Shown: positions 46,998 to 58,479 of the stretch, one piece after another | Position numbering within the stretch: the first letter of the stretch is position 1 | Layout of the letters: every line of letters begins with the position of its first letter | From: Roridomyces roridus | Lineage: Eukaryota; Basidiomycota; Agaricomycetes; Agaricales; Mycenaceae | Direction of reading: 5' to 3' | Length of the DNA: 64,000 bases | Assembly (NCBI GenBank): GCA_029378245.1 | Contig: JARKIF010000082.1 | Coordinates: 62,001-126,000, forward strand | The notes under the pieces: generated by a model | What the model saw: the letters and a program-made list of their open reading frames with translations, nothing else | The model's database searches: none | What the model was told of the DNA's origin: nothing | Program-made: the position numbers and the translations under genes

Positions 46998-47464
46998 ACT
47001 TGCTTAGGTTGCAGGATTCATGTCTTCCGCTTAAATATGTTTCGAGGACGGACATAGGACCCATGATGCAGCTTCACATGACCCTGTGGTCCACGCAGAG
47101 TTACTTCCAGGAGATGATGATAAACCGAAGCTGCTGGGAAGATATTGGAGACCAGCCCAGGAATAGATTGCTCTTGATAGCTCTTGGTATTGCTCCAAAA
47201 CCCGCCGGAAACATGAACTCGACGGCGGATGAGAGAGCTCAGAGTCGGAACGCAGAAATCTCATGGTCACTGGTGAGATGAACAAAGTGGTTTGATCAAA
47301 TCATGCGCCTGACGCCCGGACCGCCCGACATCAGGTCAGCCGACAAGATCTTTGACACAATCCATCCAGGACCACAGGCTGTCCAGAGGTAAAGATAACA
47401 TTGCAAACGTATTACAAAAAAAAAAGCGTCCATCCATCCATCCATCCATCCATTGTTTTCATGC
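46998..47464. other. Intergenic with a CATC microsatellite
   Basis: Carboxylesterase 2 promoter and ceramidase 3' end. A (CATC)n run of about six units lies at 47430-47453 after an A-run. Nothing else seen. Confidence 0.6.
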
Positions 47465-50279
47465 TCAAGCCGTAACAGTAAAATTCGAAGACGTCGCCGT
47501 AAACGCCGAAATCGACCCAATCAGAGGCTTCGAGTCCCCAAAGTACCTCAATCGATAAGTGCCAGCTACACCAAACGACCGTCAAGCAGCAGAAACGATG
47601 GTAATAAAAAGACCACTAACCTGGCGTCCCCGACTCGATCGTCCACGAGATATTAACATTGCTAGTCCCGAGAATCGTGCTCTGCACAGCCCACTGGTAC
47701 AGCGTCGACGGGTGCGAATCCGAGCGCACGGCCTTCCACGAGCCCGATACGAGCTGCTCAACGTTCAGGAACGTGCCCTCAAGGCGGAGATTGTTCTACA
47801 TCATCGTCAGCCAGGAGTAAAAAAAACAGATATCTACACACCCTCGGGTTGGCACCAACAAAGACAGCAAACACCGTCTGCCCAGCCTGGAATGGCGTGC
47901 TCGTCACCACATCCGTCACAATGTGCCCAAAGCTCTGGAAAATCGGAGGCGCATCAAACACCACCGGCGATTGCAGCGAAAGCGCGCTCGACGTGAGCTC
48001 GGGCGGGGCAGCGTCCGAAACGGGTGTCCCCGTCGGCGTGTCGGCCAAGAACGGCACAAGCGAGCTGTACTTTTCAATGTACGCATCCAGGGTGTGCGGG
48101 CCGTAGAGGGTAGAAGCGCCCTCGTAACGTTGCACGGCGTACTCCTCGGGGGTCGCGATGTAGTGCCCGTAGGTCTAAAGGTGAAATGTAAGTCGTAGAA
48201 GAAGAGGAACAGGTAAGAGATATACATTGGCTGGGCCCGAGACGACGACGTGAGCGCTATTGTCGAGGACGCCGGTGGCAAGCAGTTGAGCGCGGACAGC
48301 CGCCCTGCAAAGATATGAGCAGGTGATCAAGTGGAATCAAGTAACCACGCACTTGAGACGGCGGCCAGCCATGGTCGTAAGCTCGCCGGGAATGATGAGC
48401 ATCACTATTCAGATTCAGGCTTGATCTTGCTTGTCCACAAGACACATACCCAAGTTTCCGACTTTGAGAAGCTGAATATCGACCGTGCTGCAATGACGGT
48501 AAGTAAAGCTCAATGCGAGCCACGCAGACAACTGACTTGGGACTCCACGGGTACGGTTCAGTCGCATATCCGGTGTTGAGCAAGATAGGCTTGGGCGCCT
48601 GACAGGCGACCTGTGCAGCCGACGGAATGGGCGTGATGAACGACTTGACGATTTCCCATAACGGATTCCTATATTTTCATAAGTATCGGACTGTAGTCAC
48701 AAAGGGGAACGTACTGCGAGGTGGAGTTGTCACCCTGGACAAAGTCGAAAGCACCAGGGCCGTCGCTGCAGCACTTTCAGAGGACACAGATAACGGAGAG
48801 GATGGCCACGGACGTCGTTCCACCAGCGAAGGAGAAGCCCATCGCAGCGGGGCAAGTCTGCACCTGGGTTCCGTTGGGCAACGCGAAGGTATGGTTGGCC
48901 CTAAAAATCCGATAAGCGAGTGTCACGAGGGGAACGAGACACTCACATATTCAAATAGACGTGCACACTCCGCACCGAGCCCGTAACAGGCGAGAGCGTA
49001 GAGCTCATCAGCTTCTTGGCCGCATCGACCTGAATCTGCGCAATCATCTCGTTGGAGTGGAAGCCGAGCGAGTCGAGCGTGAAGCCTGGCCCACGGCCGT
49101 GGCAGTCCGCAACGGTGCCTCCACAGGTGGAGGAGTTGGCCTGGCAGGGCATTCCGTCGTATGGCTCGCCGGGAGACTCGCAGAATGCACCGAGGCTGCA
49201 GAGTGTTAGCTTTTCATCCCCAAGACAGAGGAAAAGAACAGACGTGTTCGGGCTGGTGTCTCCGACATTGGCCTGTGCAAAGCCAGCGACGAAGGTCTGG
49301 TTTCCAGGCATAGCATTGGGCTCTATGGAGGCTGAAATAGATGTTAGTGGAAGGGGCCCGGTGTAGCGCATTCAGATAATCACATTCGTAGAGATAGGCG
49401 GCCATTCCCTTGTTATCTGAGCTGACAAGGGTGTTGTTCTGCAAACTGTTAGCGCAGCTTCAAGAAGGCCATCGAAATCACCTACCTCGTAAAGACTCGT
49501 CCCGTGTACCGGGAACCAGCTGAGGAAGCCTCGAGATCCGAAGCTCAGCAGGTCCATAAACTTGTCCTGGTCTCCACCCTGGTCCACATACATGTCCTGC
49601 TCGGCCTGGGGATTGAAGAGATACGCAGTCGGGCTGCGGTTGATGTTGCCGCCAGTTACGCTGGTGTTGCCGATAGTGAGGGTACCGACTGCGAGAGACT
49701 CGTGCGCGCGGTCGACGGCAAGGACGACGCCCTGCACGATGGCACCGAACGTCTCGTTGACGAAACCGAGAGAAGTGATCTGGGGAAGCAGGTTCTCGAG
49801 ATATCCACCAACACCGCTGTGCTGCGCCAGAGAGTTAACGAAGCAATAATAGTAAGACAAAGCACACACCTGGTGAGTACTCGAGAGAGCAAAGTTCTGC
49901 GCCGTGTACAGAGTCCCATACTTGGCTGCCAGCTGCGCCAAAATCTCGCGGCGAACACCCGTGTCGCCCATGGCAATGTCGGCATTGATAAACACAATAC
50001 GGTTGGCCTCGACGTCAGGCTCGCCGATAATCCAGGCGCGAGCACGTTGGCGCATGTGCAGACCCGTGTCGGTCTGCCCGAGGGAAGCATAACCCTGTCG
50101 CAAAAGTCAGTTCTGGCAGAAATGGGTGCTCTCATGGACTTGATACCCACCATCATGTTGGTCTCCACCACGGGACCCGTTATGTCGGCGATGCCCAGAC
50201 CCAGCAGGTATTGAGACTGGGCCATGGCGCTGAGCACCGAGGTGCAGAGCACCGCGAAGGAGGGCAGGAGGCGAGTCAT
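47465..50279 (-). CDS. Neutral/alkaline ceramidase, secreted
   Basis: Zinc amidase that splits ceramide into sphingoid base and fatty acid. The start at 50279 gives a signal peptide (MTRLLPSFAVLCTSVLSAMA) followed by the family opening YLLGLGIADITGPV. Then GYASLGQTDTGLHMRQRAR, FALSSTHQ spliced to HSGVGGYLENLL (zinc region; family usually THTHSGPGGY, so Thr-His has become Gln-His and Pro is Val), RSPTAYLFNPQAEQDMY, the catalytic NVGDTSPNT, YDGMPCQANSSTCGG, AAMGFSFAGGTT, IPGELTTMAGRR, and the C-terminal beta domain ending YRLRYFGDSKPLIG. At least ten exons. Enzyme core intact. Confidence 0.92.
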
Positions 50280-51928
50280 CGCACGGGGAGGGAGGGACAC
50301 GGGCTGAGACACCGGATGGACTGGTTCATATGTTTAAGGCGAGCCGGAGGCAGCTGACGATGACGGGATGCACATGGTTAAGAAGTTGACGAAGAGCCAC
50401 TTGTGCGGATCGCAGCATAGCAACTGCCAACGAATTGATTTTAACCGAGCGCAGACACATATAGGGCGAAGAATCTGGAGGAAAAGGAAGCCTCCGTCTG
50501 AGAGACGCGGAATTTCGAGCAAATTGGGCTCACTGTGAGTTTTCATTACGCATAGCTTCGAATTCTTCCGAGTGCCCTGGTCCGGTAGCAACTGGAAGAC
50601 ATGTGTTGCGGTCCCACATGCGCGCTACGGTTGGCTGGCGTTGGCGAGTCCGATGGTGAGTACTTGAGTTGACAAGGCGGACTTGTCTGAATTTGGCACA
50701 TCAAAACCAAATCAAAGCAAATCTTTCCTTCTGCTCAATGCTTGCAAAATTCTGGCCGGTAGTGCCATCCATCCTACAACTAACTGAGTGCTACCGCTTG
50801 GATATCATATGCGACGCCAAATCTTCTCGCCGAAGTCGAAACCATTCCTTTAGTGACCACATGATGCGGGGTCACGGGTAGCCATGCGTGGGCGCCGGCA
50901 AGGTGCTGGAATGGCCAAAAATGCGGGGAACTCAAACGTTGACATGTGCACCTCGCTCGCGTGAGAAGCACCGAAAAAAGAAAAGGCTCGTTCGATCGTC
51001 AAGAAGAAAAAGAGCTTGAATGAAAGTCACATTCTGCACATTGTCCGCAGGGTTGCGAGTCCCAAAGAGCACCGAGAAGATATACTACCTTGCGCTGAGT
51101 TCACGAGAGGTTCCGGATTAATGACCTCCGCGGGGACCCAGGGTGTATTGCCCGGAATGAGCTCGTCGAATTCAGATTGGGTAAAAGTCAACAACGAGAG
51201 ATTCAGGAAGGGTCCTAGTATCGACTGGCGCCCCGCCGGAGAGTACCTTGCGGTATGAGGTCTATCTGGCCACATAAATCTGTGGTCCGAAAGCATGAGC
51301 AGGCGGAGCAGGTTATGATAATTTGTATCCTCCCGTTGAGACCCTGGCCAGCCTTGTTGAGATTGCGAGGATTTGAGCTTGTTCAGTGAGCCAGATTCGA
51401 TACTGGGCCGGGAATTCAGTCCAGTGAGGCGCGGTAAGGGTCCTCCCCAGATTGAGAGAGAGTCTTCTGTGAGATTCCGACAGGGACTCGGCGAGATGAT
51501 GGTGGTACGGGATCAAGCTTACCAGATCTGAGATCACAGATGCGGTGATTATCACAGGCGCTGTTCCCACGGTTGATGTTCATATCGAACTTGGCTCGCA
51601 AACAAAACTTTCTCGCAGGTGAACAGTCGTTCTACATTCGACCACTCTATTTAACGGTACACGGATCAGGAACGGGAAGACTTTTACTGGCGTCCATCAA
51701 TTAGCGTCCCTAGTCTGTCGCCCCCTCCGTGCCAGTGGGGACAACCTGTGCGGAATCAGCTTGTTCTCCCTGGCTTACAAACGCTTACAGAGCCCAAGTC
51801 GTAGCAACAGAACAGTGAGTAAGCCTGAGTAAGCGTGCTTGGATTATTCGGAGATCAAACCCCCGAACCAATCTGTGGATTCTGTTCAAGTCCTTTAAAA
51901 GAGGCATCTAAACAACTGAAAACCGAAC
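50280..51928. other. Gene-poor intergenic region
   Basis: About 1.65 kb between the ceramidase promoter and the epoxide hydrolase remnant. Only short frames; I see no gene, tRNA or terminal repeats. Confidence 0.5.
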
Positions 51929-53830
51929 ATGCGCCTCACTTCTCGCTCGGTGTTTACCGCTGCTTTCGCCGCCATGGTTGTGGGCGCCACTTGCGACGAG
52001 TACAATTTGAAGCCTTTCAAGATTGACCTCTGTGGGGACATTCCGCACCTCAAGGCCCTGGTCAAGAATACCTGGTTGCCGGAGAAGGCTCTGTATCCTG
52101 CCGCTGGAGTCTAAAAAGGCGTCGAGTTGGATAGCTTGCGGGAGTTGCGCACGGAATGGGTGACAACTTTTGATTGGGAAAAGCAGGAAGCTGAGCTGAA
52201 TCGTAAGTATCGCGTTTTCTTTTCTGGAATTTATCTCATATTGTCCGACAGACTCGACCACTTCACCGCCGAAATCGAAGGGCAAGTCGTGCATTTCGTG
52301 CACCAAAAATCGAAAGCTTCGGACGCGATTCCCGTCATTCTGATTCACGGATGGCCCGGTGAGTTTCTTCGAGCTCGTGCTGTCATTGCCTGCTCAATTA
52401 TTTTCTTTAGGCTCTTTCCACGAATTCCTCCCGGTCATCGAGCCATTGACTCAACGTTCAACGTTCAACGCGACCAGCGGAAAGAATGTCTCGTTCAATG
52501 TCGTGGTTCCCTCGCTCCCCGGATTTGTCTTCTCCTCCCCCCCGCGGCTCGCCTCAGAACTGGACCGTCGACGATACCGCCAGAGTATTCAACACATTGA
52601 TGAATGAGGTTCTGGGGTATTCGACCTATGCTGTGCATGGAACCGATTGGGTACGAGCATCTGTACCGAGTCGAAATAACGCTCATATGGATGCAGGGCG
52701 CTGGTGTGTCGTATTCCATGTACATACGAGACTGTGCGCGCAACGCATCTCGCATTCCTGTCGTTCACCCCTCCAACGGCCCAAGATATTGCCGACAACA
52801 ATATCACTCTGTCGGATGTTCAGAAGGTGACGCTGCAGCGAGATATAGAGTGGACCTCGACTGGGACTGGCTATTTTGTTGAACTGCAGACCAAGGTGAG
52901 CTCAGCCTATTGTCGTGTCTTTCATTCCCACTTAACCTCGTCTGTCCTCAGCCAAACGATCTTGGGCTGGCTCTGTATGACAGTCCTGTCGGACAGCTTC
53001 ATCAGACTTTTGACATGAAACTTGTGAGCTTGTACAAGCTCATTCAAGCTCACAAGCTTCTGCCAAATCGCCGCAAGCTCACAAGCTCACAAGCCAGGTC
53101 CTGAAATCCACAAGGTCTGCCGTTCGACTCCTGGAAAGTGCAAATTTTTATTCATTCTTGGCCGCTCCTGCATTTACCTTTGTGCTCAGTGGACTCAAGG
53201 GCTGTCCTGCTGTTTAAAGAATTATTTCCGAGCTCAAATTTGGTGTTTTCAGATGCATTGTTCATTGGAATCGAGCTTGCGAGCTTGTGCGGCAAGCTGC
53301 CAAGCCCCACAAGTCCACAAGATGATTGTCAAAACACTGCCTGGATCGGAGGAAAATTCAAAATCTGTGCGTTCTCCATCTGGCTCGCTTTGTTGTCTAC
53401 TCACTCACAAACTCGCCAGGGTCCGACCCGCCCGCAGGAACCCCACCATCCGTATTCGACAACACCGCAATCCTGACCGCCATCTCACTCTACTACCTCA
53501 CCCACACCTTCTTGTCCTCCGTATTATGGATTTACGAACAGAACCCGAACGGGCTCAAGACGACATACATACACCAAAGCTCCGACCGACGCTCCACTGC
53601 TTTTCAACCAATACGAGTACAATGTTGGATTTTGGCCCGAAGAGTACGTCGCCAAGGTTGGGAATTTGGTGTCGTACAAAGGTGTGTGCCAACCATTCAG
53701 TTGAAATTGATTCGATGAGACTGATGCTGAACGTCTAGTACACGATTTTGGCGGACATTTTGCTGGACTGGACAATCCTCCCGCTCTCATCGAGGACATC
53801 CGTGGCCAAGTACTTCTCGTGAATGTAAAA
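51929..53830 (+). pseudogene. Epoxide hydrolase, secreted type, decayed
   Basis: Remnant of a fungal epoxide hydrolase (alpha/beta fold). A signal peptide (MRLTSRSVFTAAFAAMVVGA) and N-terminal domain are followed by VILIHGWPG, NVVVPSLPGFVFSS, QNWTVDDTARVFNTLM, YAVHGTDW, ITLSDVQKVTLQRDIEWTS, PAGTPPSVFDNTAILTA, YEYNVGFWPEEYVAKV and HDFGGHFAGLDNP. Lesions: an in-frame TAA at 52112-52114; a frame change in a 7-C run near 52547; another after SYSMY near 52725; a 330-bp inverted-repeat insertion near 53003-53337 between SPVGQL and WIGGKFKI; a small duplication of ACAT near 53565. The nucleophile Asp region (GTDWG) remains readable. Clearly dead. Confidence 0.88.
53003..53337. mobile_element. MITE-like insertion in the epoxide hydrolase remnant
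   Basis: The ends are imperfect inverted repeats: CAGACTTTTGACATG at left against CAGTGTTTTGACAAT read inward from the right, followed on both sides by CTTGTG..CTTGT and multiple AAGCTTG/CAAGCTC motifs. It interrupts the protein between SPVGQL and WIGGKFKI. CAG ends recall hAT elements, but I could not find an 8-bp target duplication. Confidence 0.6.
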
Positions 53831-54103
53831 AGAGGCTCCGGTATCCCATAATGTCGATTCGTTTCCGTATAGTAGTAATACCGTATATACACCTATCCCA
53901 GTTGTTGAGTCAAGGATTCCATTTCCATTTCCGCTTCGCACACTCGCATTCAAACAGACCGCGATTTCAACAAGCAATTCATCGTCCCAGGGATTCACCG
54001 AAGCAAGCAGATGATGATATTCGAATCCAGATACAGAGGAGAGAGATAAAGAAAAGAAAATTTGATGCAAGCTATGTTAGTTGCGGGTATATGTAACCTG
54101 GCA

Positions 54104-54430
54104 CTCGGCGGTCGGAAAGCGAACAAAACCAAACGACCCAAGCACTGCTCGCACTAGAAGGACAAGTCAGCTCCGTCGACAGCAACATAGAAAAAACACG
54201 CACACGTCAAACGACTCGAACACCCCTTCAGAATCTTGAAGAAGTTGAGGTAGGAAGTTTTGCTGGTGGCGAAAAAAAGTTGGGCGTCCCCTACAGTCTT
54301 CATGGCCGCACTAGAAACCTCGCTCGTGTCCCTCGAATTAGATCCTCTCTCGTGGTGGTTGAGGTTGACGCTGCGTTGGGCGCTTCTTCTGGTCGTATGG
54401 TATTCTTCGCTAGCCGATTCTCAACCGAGT
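54104..54430 (-). repeat. Conserved 3' flank of the multi-span gene, copy 3
   Basis: Reading on the minus strand, it keeps TTGAGAATCGGCTAGCG, GTGCGGCCATGAAGACTG, GGGGACGCCCAACTT, CGCCACCAGCA, a TAG acceptor-like site before GCTTGGGTCG, and CCGACCGCCGAG, in the same order as copies 1 and 2. It is more similar to those copies than the adjacent coding sequence is. Confidence 0.6.
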
Positions 54431-54478
54431 GCTGCAGGTAGAGAGGACATGATGGCTTTCATTCTGTGTCGAGTTTAG

Positions 54479-56039
54479 TTATGGTAATAAAATGAAAAGT
54501 AAAGAGATATACCTGCGGCGTCGCCAGCGCCAATATTGTACCCTTGGGATTACGTTGCGCACCACGGGCATCTACTCGATAGTGAGTGGAAGAAAAAATC
54601 AGTGGCAATGGGACGCACAATGTAGAAATAGCTATAGATGATGATGACGGGCGCGGCGATGAGCTGGGAAACGCGGGTCAATGACGGAAGTGGACCGAAA
54701 AATAAGATGCTCACCAATTTCTGACTCCAATGTGCGCGTACCCACATCGACTCCCATAGCAAACGCACAAGCTCGTGAAACTCTTTCTTCTGCATGATCC
54801 TCCAGTTGTTGTGGCGTTCCTTATAGAACCGGCGGAACTGTGCCAATTGTTCGCGCGCCTCTGGCGAAGAAGAGGCGAGGTCCTCTAAATCGTGAAACCA
54901 CCTTCGAATTCCACGACCCAGTGGCTTGAGTTCGGATGACGTAAAGGAAATATCCGCCAAAAAGCGAAAGATCACCGTAGCAATCCAGGTCCAAAGGGAT
55001 ACAATTGCAACAAAGATCGGTAGACCACCAGGACGAAAAGATCGGACGATGGCCCAAATTGTGGACGGAAGGTGGAGCAGCGCCAAGTAAACGGTGCGAA
55101 GACAGGCCCACGAGGAATAGATCACCAGAGGTCCGGTGACGATCTGAATGAAGTGCATCAGTACCAAAAACTACAAACGAAAGGGGCAGGAGTACCGAAA
55201 TAGTTTCCCATGAGAAGGTGGGACTAGCCATTACAACGCGGCGTCGAATGTCTTCGATGCTTGGTGTGTATCCGTCACGGCAATAGAAGTAATAATACAT
55301 CCAGAGTATCCGACGGAGCTTGGGATGCAAAGCCCACAGCAACCACGGACCCAGCGTGAGGCAGCTTCCCGAAAATATTTCGAGGTATTGAGCTTTGTCG
55401 AGACGGACTCGGTGGCGGGAGATGAAGGCGACAGCGCGTCGCTGGGCGAGGACGATGAGGAGCCCGGCGAAATGACCGACAACCGCGAGGAATGCCGTCT
55501 TGAGATAATACAGGCCGTAGTCGTAGATATGTTGGATAAGACTGAGAATATCTAAAACCCTGTTCTCGAGTACCAGTGCTAGGCGGTATAGCATCAACTG
55601 GGGAAACAAGCTGTTCGAAGCGGGCGTCTTCGTCGTGGACGCATAGGCCAAAATGGTCATGAAGAGCGCGAAGAAGAACGAGAGCAGCCGGACGCGATTC
55701 TGTGGTGCTATGTCGGGCTCTGTGACGGGCTCTGGTGGTACGGCTGCCGTTGGAGTTGGCGCACGGCGAGCGTCTTTGAAGGTCGACCAAATGGTGAAGA
55801 CGACGCTGGCGAAAAGGAGGGCGGCCAATCCATACATAACGACGTAGGGGAGCTCGGATGGCTCGCTGGAAGTCGGGCTTGGAAGGCATCGTGTAGGCTC
55901 GAGGAAGATGGGGGTGGTGCGAGTCGGCGTGTACTTGACAACAGGCGGCGACTGCGTGGAGATGTGGAAAGCCTTGCTGGCGAAGAACAGGCCGGCGAAG
56001 CTGCGGGAGGGCGAAGAGGGCAGAAATCGAGTAGGGCAT
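54479..56039 (-). CDS. Module multi-span membrane protein, copy 3, diverged
   Basis: Third family member. Exons are about 56039-55196, 55143-54715, 54663-54619 (again exactly 45 nt) and 54571-54479. Shared with copies 1-2: RSFAGLFF near the N-terminus, RTTPIFLEPTRCLPSP, the same run of spans, SQKL before the exon 2 donor, LIAAPVIIIYSYFYI in exon 3, and a basic tail (QYWRWRRRRY). Elsewhere residue identity is low. The ATG homologous to the other copies (56039) is two bases out of frame with RSFAGLFF; an in-frame ATG at 56089 gives an alternative N-terminus. Either that start is used, or the gene is damaged, or bases are missing from the sequence. The tail runs about ten residues past the stop position of the other copies. 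Confidence 0.65.
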
Positions 56040-56327
56040 GGTGGTGGTACTGAATCAAGATGTAAATGCAGTGTCAGCCACCCTTGCACGGAAGATGGAC
56101 AAGAAATTAGGCGCTACTCTACTTATCTGCTCAACGACGTTGGAACGACGCGTCTGGATGAACGCTATGTGGATGCCTTTGAGTCGGAGGTCAGTCTAGT
56201 CTCCTTCGACAGAGCTGCAGCCATCAAATCATTTCCTTCTCTCTTCTTCCCCACCACGTCCACACGCGTAAGTTCATCTCGCCTAGCTCAGTTTGGCTCA
56301 AACTCACTCTCAAACCTCTTCAAAGGG
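56040..56327. promoter_or_regulatory. Shared divergent promoter region, module copy 3
   Basis: Gap of up to 288 bp between divergent starts (shorter if 56089 is used as start of the multi-span gene). Confidence 0.4.
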
Positions 56328-57504
56328 ATGCTGTCTTCTCTCTACAGTGTCTTTCACGGTCTGGCCGCCCTCTTCCTCGCGACACATGTCGCAGTCCACC
56401 TCTCGCCAGACGGCTCCCTACCACACTGGCGTTTGCCCACCCTGGATAATGTACAACACACAGCGCATTCTGCGCTTAACACCGTCCTTTCTGTGGCCAA
56501 CGCCTTCCTCCCGCCTCGCCCTATCCACTACAACTCGGTAGACGCGTTGGCCATGTGGCTCGCAGAAACGCAACAGGAGCTCGACATGGCACACCGCGAA
56601 ATATCGCGCCTTCAGCACCTAGAGCGTCAAGTTCTTTATAAGCAGAGTCTGTCTGCACAGGGTACCCTCAACTCGCCTCTCACCCTCGGCCAGTGTCCTG
56701 CGTCACATCTCCACCACCTATCTCTCCCCATCCTACCTCCTCGCCCGCCGCTTCCCGCCTCAGAGCTCACACCCGCAGCACTCCCTGACTCTCTCCCTCT
56801 GAGCGACCCATCTGAGCCCGTGTGGTCACGTCTGATTGACCGCATGATGCAGCACCACAGTGGGCCGCCCTTGGTGTCGCTCTTAGTGTGCATCTTGCTC
56901 TTCATTGTCATTTGGTGCATCGCACGGAGGTTGGAAGTGCGCATCGGGAACCGTCGGCAGCATCCCTGCCAGGAAGATGTCCCTCTCGTCGCCGTCATAC
57001 CGCCCGCCAACCGACGACAAGCCCCTGCGGCTGGATCTCTGACGCGACTCCGTCGGCGAGGATGGTCTCGCCCTAGCCAGCTCCAAATCCCGGCGGTTCA
57101 AGCTATATTCGCCGGTTCAGCCGCAGCGCTGCCTCTTCTACCGCCAATGACGCCACCCCCGAACGACCTCCGCTCGCCACCTGCTCCCGAACGTCTCGAT
57201 TTCGCTGCTGCGTCCCATTCCACGCCGTTCCTGGAGAATGTACTCGCTTCAGTGGGACTGCAGGACGTTTCCATGGACGACGCGGTCGATGATACGTTTG
57301 CGGAACACGCTGGCGTGATTGACCCTTCCACTCTCGCATGGCCGCCCATCAGGCCCCGTGAAACACCCTGGGTTGTAGCCACAATGCATTGTACCTTGCC
57401 GTGGCAGGGGGGTACATTTAAATAAGGTGACACCTTGACAAGGCAGCCATCATGTGCCCACATTGCAATGTACCTTTGGCAGTGCACAGCAAAGAAATTA
57501 AAAT

Positions 57505-57591
57505 GCAGCAAGGGGGAATTGAACCCAAAACCTCCTGCTGTCATCCAGGCAGAGTGGATGGCAGACACTTTAACCAACTGAGCTAGAGAAG
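57505..57591 (-). other. tRNA-like segment (degenerate) inside the transposon
   Basis: Read on the minus strand it has an A-box-like TAGCTCAGTTGG and a B-box-like GGTTCAATTCC at tRNA spacing, but the D stem and acceptor stem do not close well. Probably tRNA- or SINE-derived, not a working tRNA. Confidence 0.5.
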
Positions 57592-57668
57592 AGTGACAGA
57601 GGGTTCTCCACATCAAGCCAAACTATGCCCTCAGACTGAGATCCAGCAGTGAATCGGCGGTTAGACGC

Positions 57669-57693
57669 GGGTTAGGTTAGGTTAGGTTAGGTT
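57669..57693 (+). repeat. Short telomere-like GGTTA repeat
   Basis: About five GGTTA units inside the transposon. Agaricomycete telomeres are usually TTAGGG, so this may be chance. Confidence 0.7.
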
Positions 57694-57889
57694 TGGTGCA
57701 CCCCTAAACAAATGACATCCCCCCCGCGGCTTCGTCTGTGAGTGGAAGAACTCGTAATCCACCGTGAATGGGCGGTTAGGGGCGATATCTGCTGTGAATG
57801 GTGATTAGGGGCATCATCCAATGGGAATGACAGCATCAGATCAGGGCTGGTCAAATAGGGTAGTAGTGGCCTCAAATAAAGCACCCAGT

Positions 57890-57976
57890 ATGGTTCTGTA
57901 GTGTAGCAGTAAGCAGTCATTCCTAATATAGTAATCCCTATGCTGGAGGTCTGGGGTTCAATTCAGCCTGCTGGCA
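57890..57976 (+). other. Second tRNA-like segment (degenerate)
   Basis: GTAGTGTAGCAGTAAGC followed after about 45 nt by GGGGTTCAATTCAGCC resembles A and B boxes. T-stem pairing is poor, so it is not called as a tRNA gene. Confidence 0.35.
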
Positions 57977-58479
57977 GCTATTTTGCCCTGCTGTGGCTGG
58001 GTGCAATTCATTTAGCAAGGCTGTGACAGGGTACAATGCAATGTGGGCACACTGTGGCTGGGTTGTCAAGCTGTGGCCACAATTAAATGTACCCCCCAGG
58101 CATGACAGGGTACATTGCCTATGTGGTACAGCTACACCTCCGTGAAACTCCACGTGCATCTGAGGTCGTCGTGGCCCCTCGCATCGCCATTCTGGAGCCC
58201 GAGTCTTCGGCCGGGGCTTTACGGCGGGAGATGGAGGAAGATCAACGTCGAACGGACGAAGCTCTGGCCCGGGCACGCCAGGCAGCAGAGAACCGGCTCA
58301 TGTCTGCATGGGCTGCAGGCCGCGTTCCTATTTTGCGGTCACCACTGCACCCACGCTTGGGGCTCGTGAATATGCCGCTGCAGAGGGAGACTGTTGGGGT
58401 GGTGGCGGAGGAGGAGGAGAAGGAGAACACGCCTCCGGAAGTTGTAGGTAAGGGGAAGGGGAAGGCGCGTGCGCCATAG

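Larger units (their letters stand above)
57365..58139. mobile_element. Transposon with long terminal inverted repeats and 9-bp flanking repeat
   Basis: The left end carries TGTACCTTGCCGTGGCAGG then GGGGTACATTTAA; the right end read inward carries TGTACCCTGTCATGCCTGG then GGGGTACATTTAA, continuing as TTGACAA..CAGCCA..GTGCCCACATTGCA on both sides, so the repeats are about 100 bp. CCGTGAAAC occurs at 57356-57364 and again at 58140-58148, a likely 9-bp target duplication of the kind made by Mutator-like elements. The interior has two tRNA-like segments and no transposase. Confidence 0.85.
56328..58479 (+). pseudogene. Module partner protein, copy 3, split by a transposon
   Basis: Unrecognised; positional counterpart of 4565-5701 and 29926-31225. 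From ATG 56328 (MLSSLYSVFHGLAALF) it has an N-terminal hydrophobic stretch, a helical segment (WLAETQQELDMAHREISRLQ) that could form a coiled coil, a Pro-rich region, a membrane span (LVSLLVCILLFIVIWCI), then a hydrophilic tail. At PIRPRETP the frame enters a 775-bp insertion (57365-58139) and stops at 57423-57425. After the insertion it resumes in another frame with RETPRASEVVVAPR and ends KENTPPEVVGKGKGKARAP, again with a KEN tripeptide. The two halves join in frame across the duplicated target, so the gene was intact before insertion. Confidence 0.65.

Noticed and set aside
57669..57693. Internal telomere or chromosome end
   Set aside because: Only about five GGTTA units inside a transposon, with genes on both sides.
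57505..57976. Two functional tRNA genes
   Set aside because: A and B boxes are recognisable, but D, T and acceptor stems do not pair properly and both lie inside a transposon.
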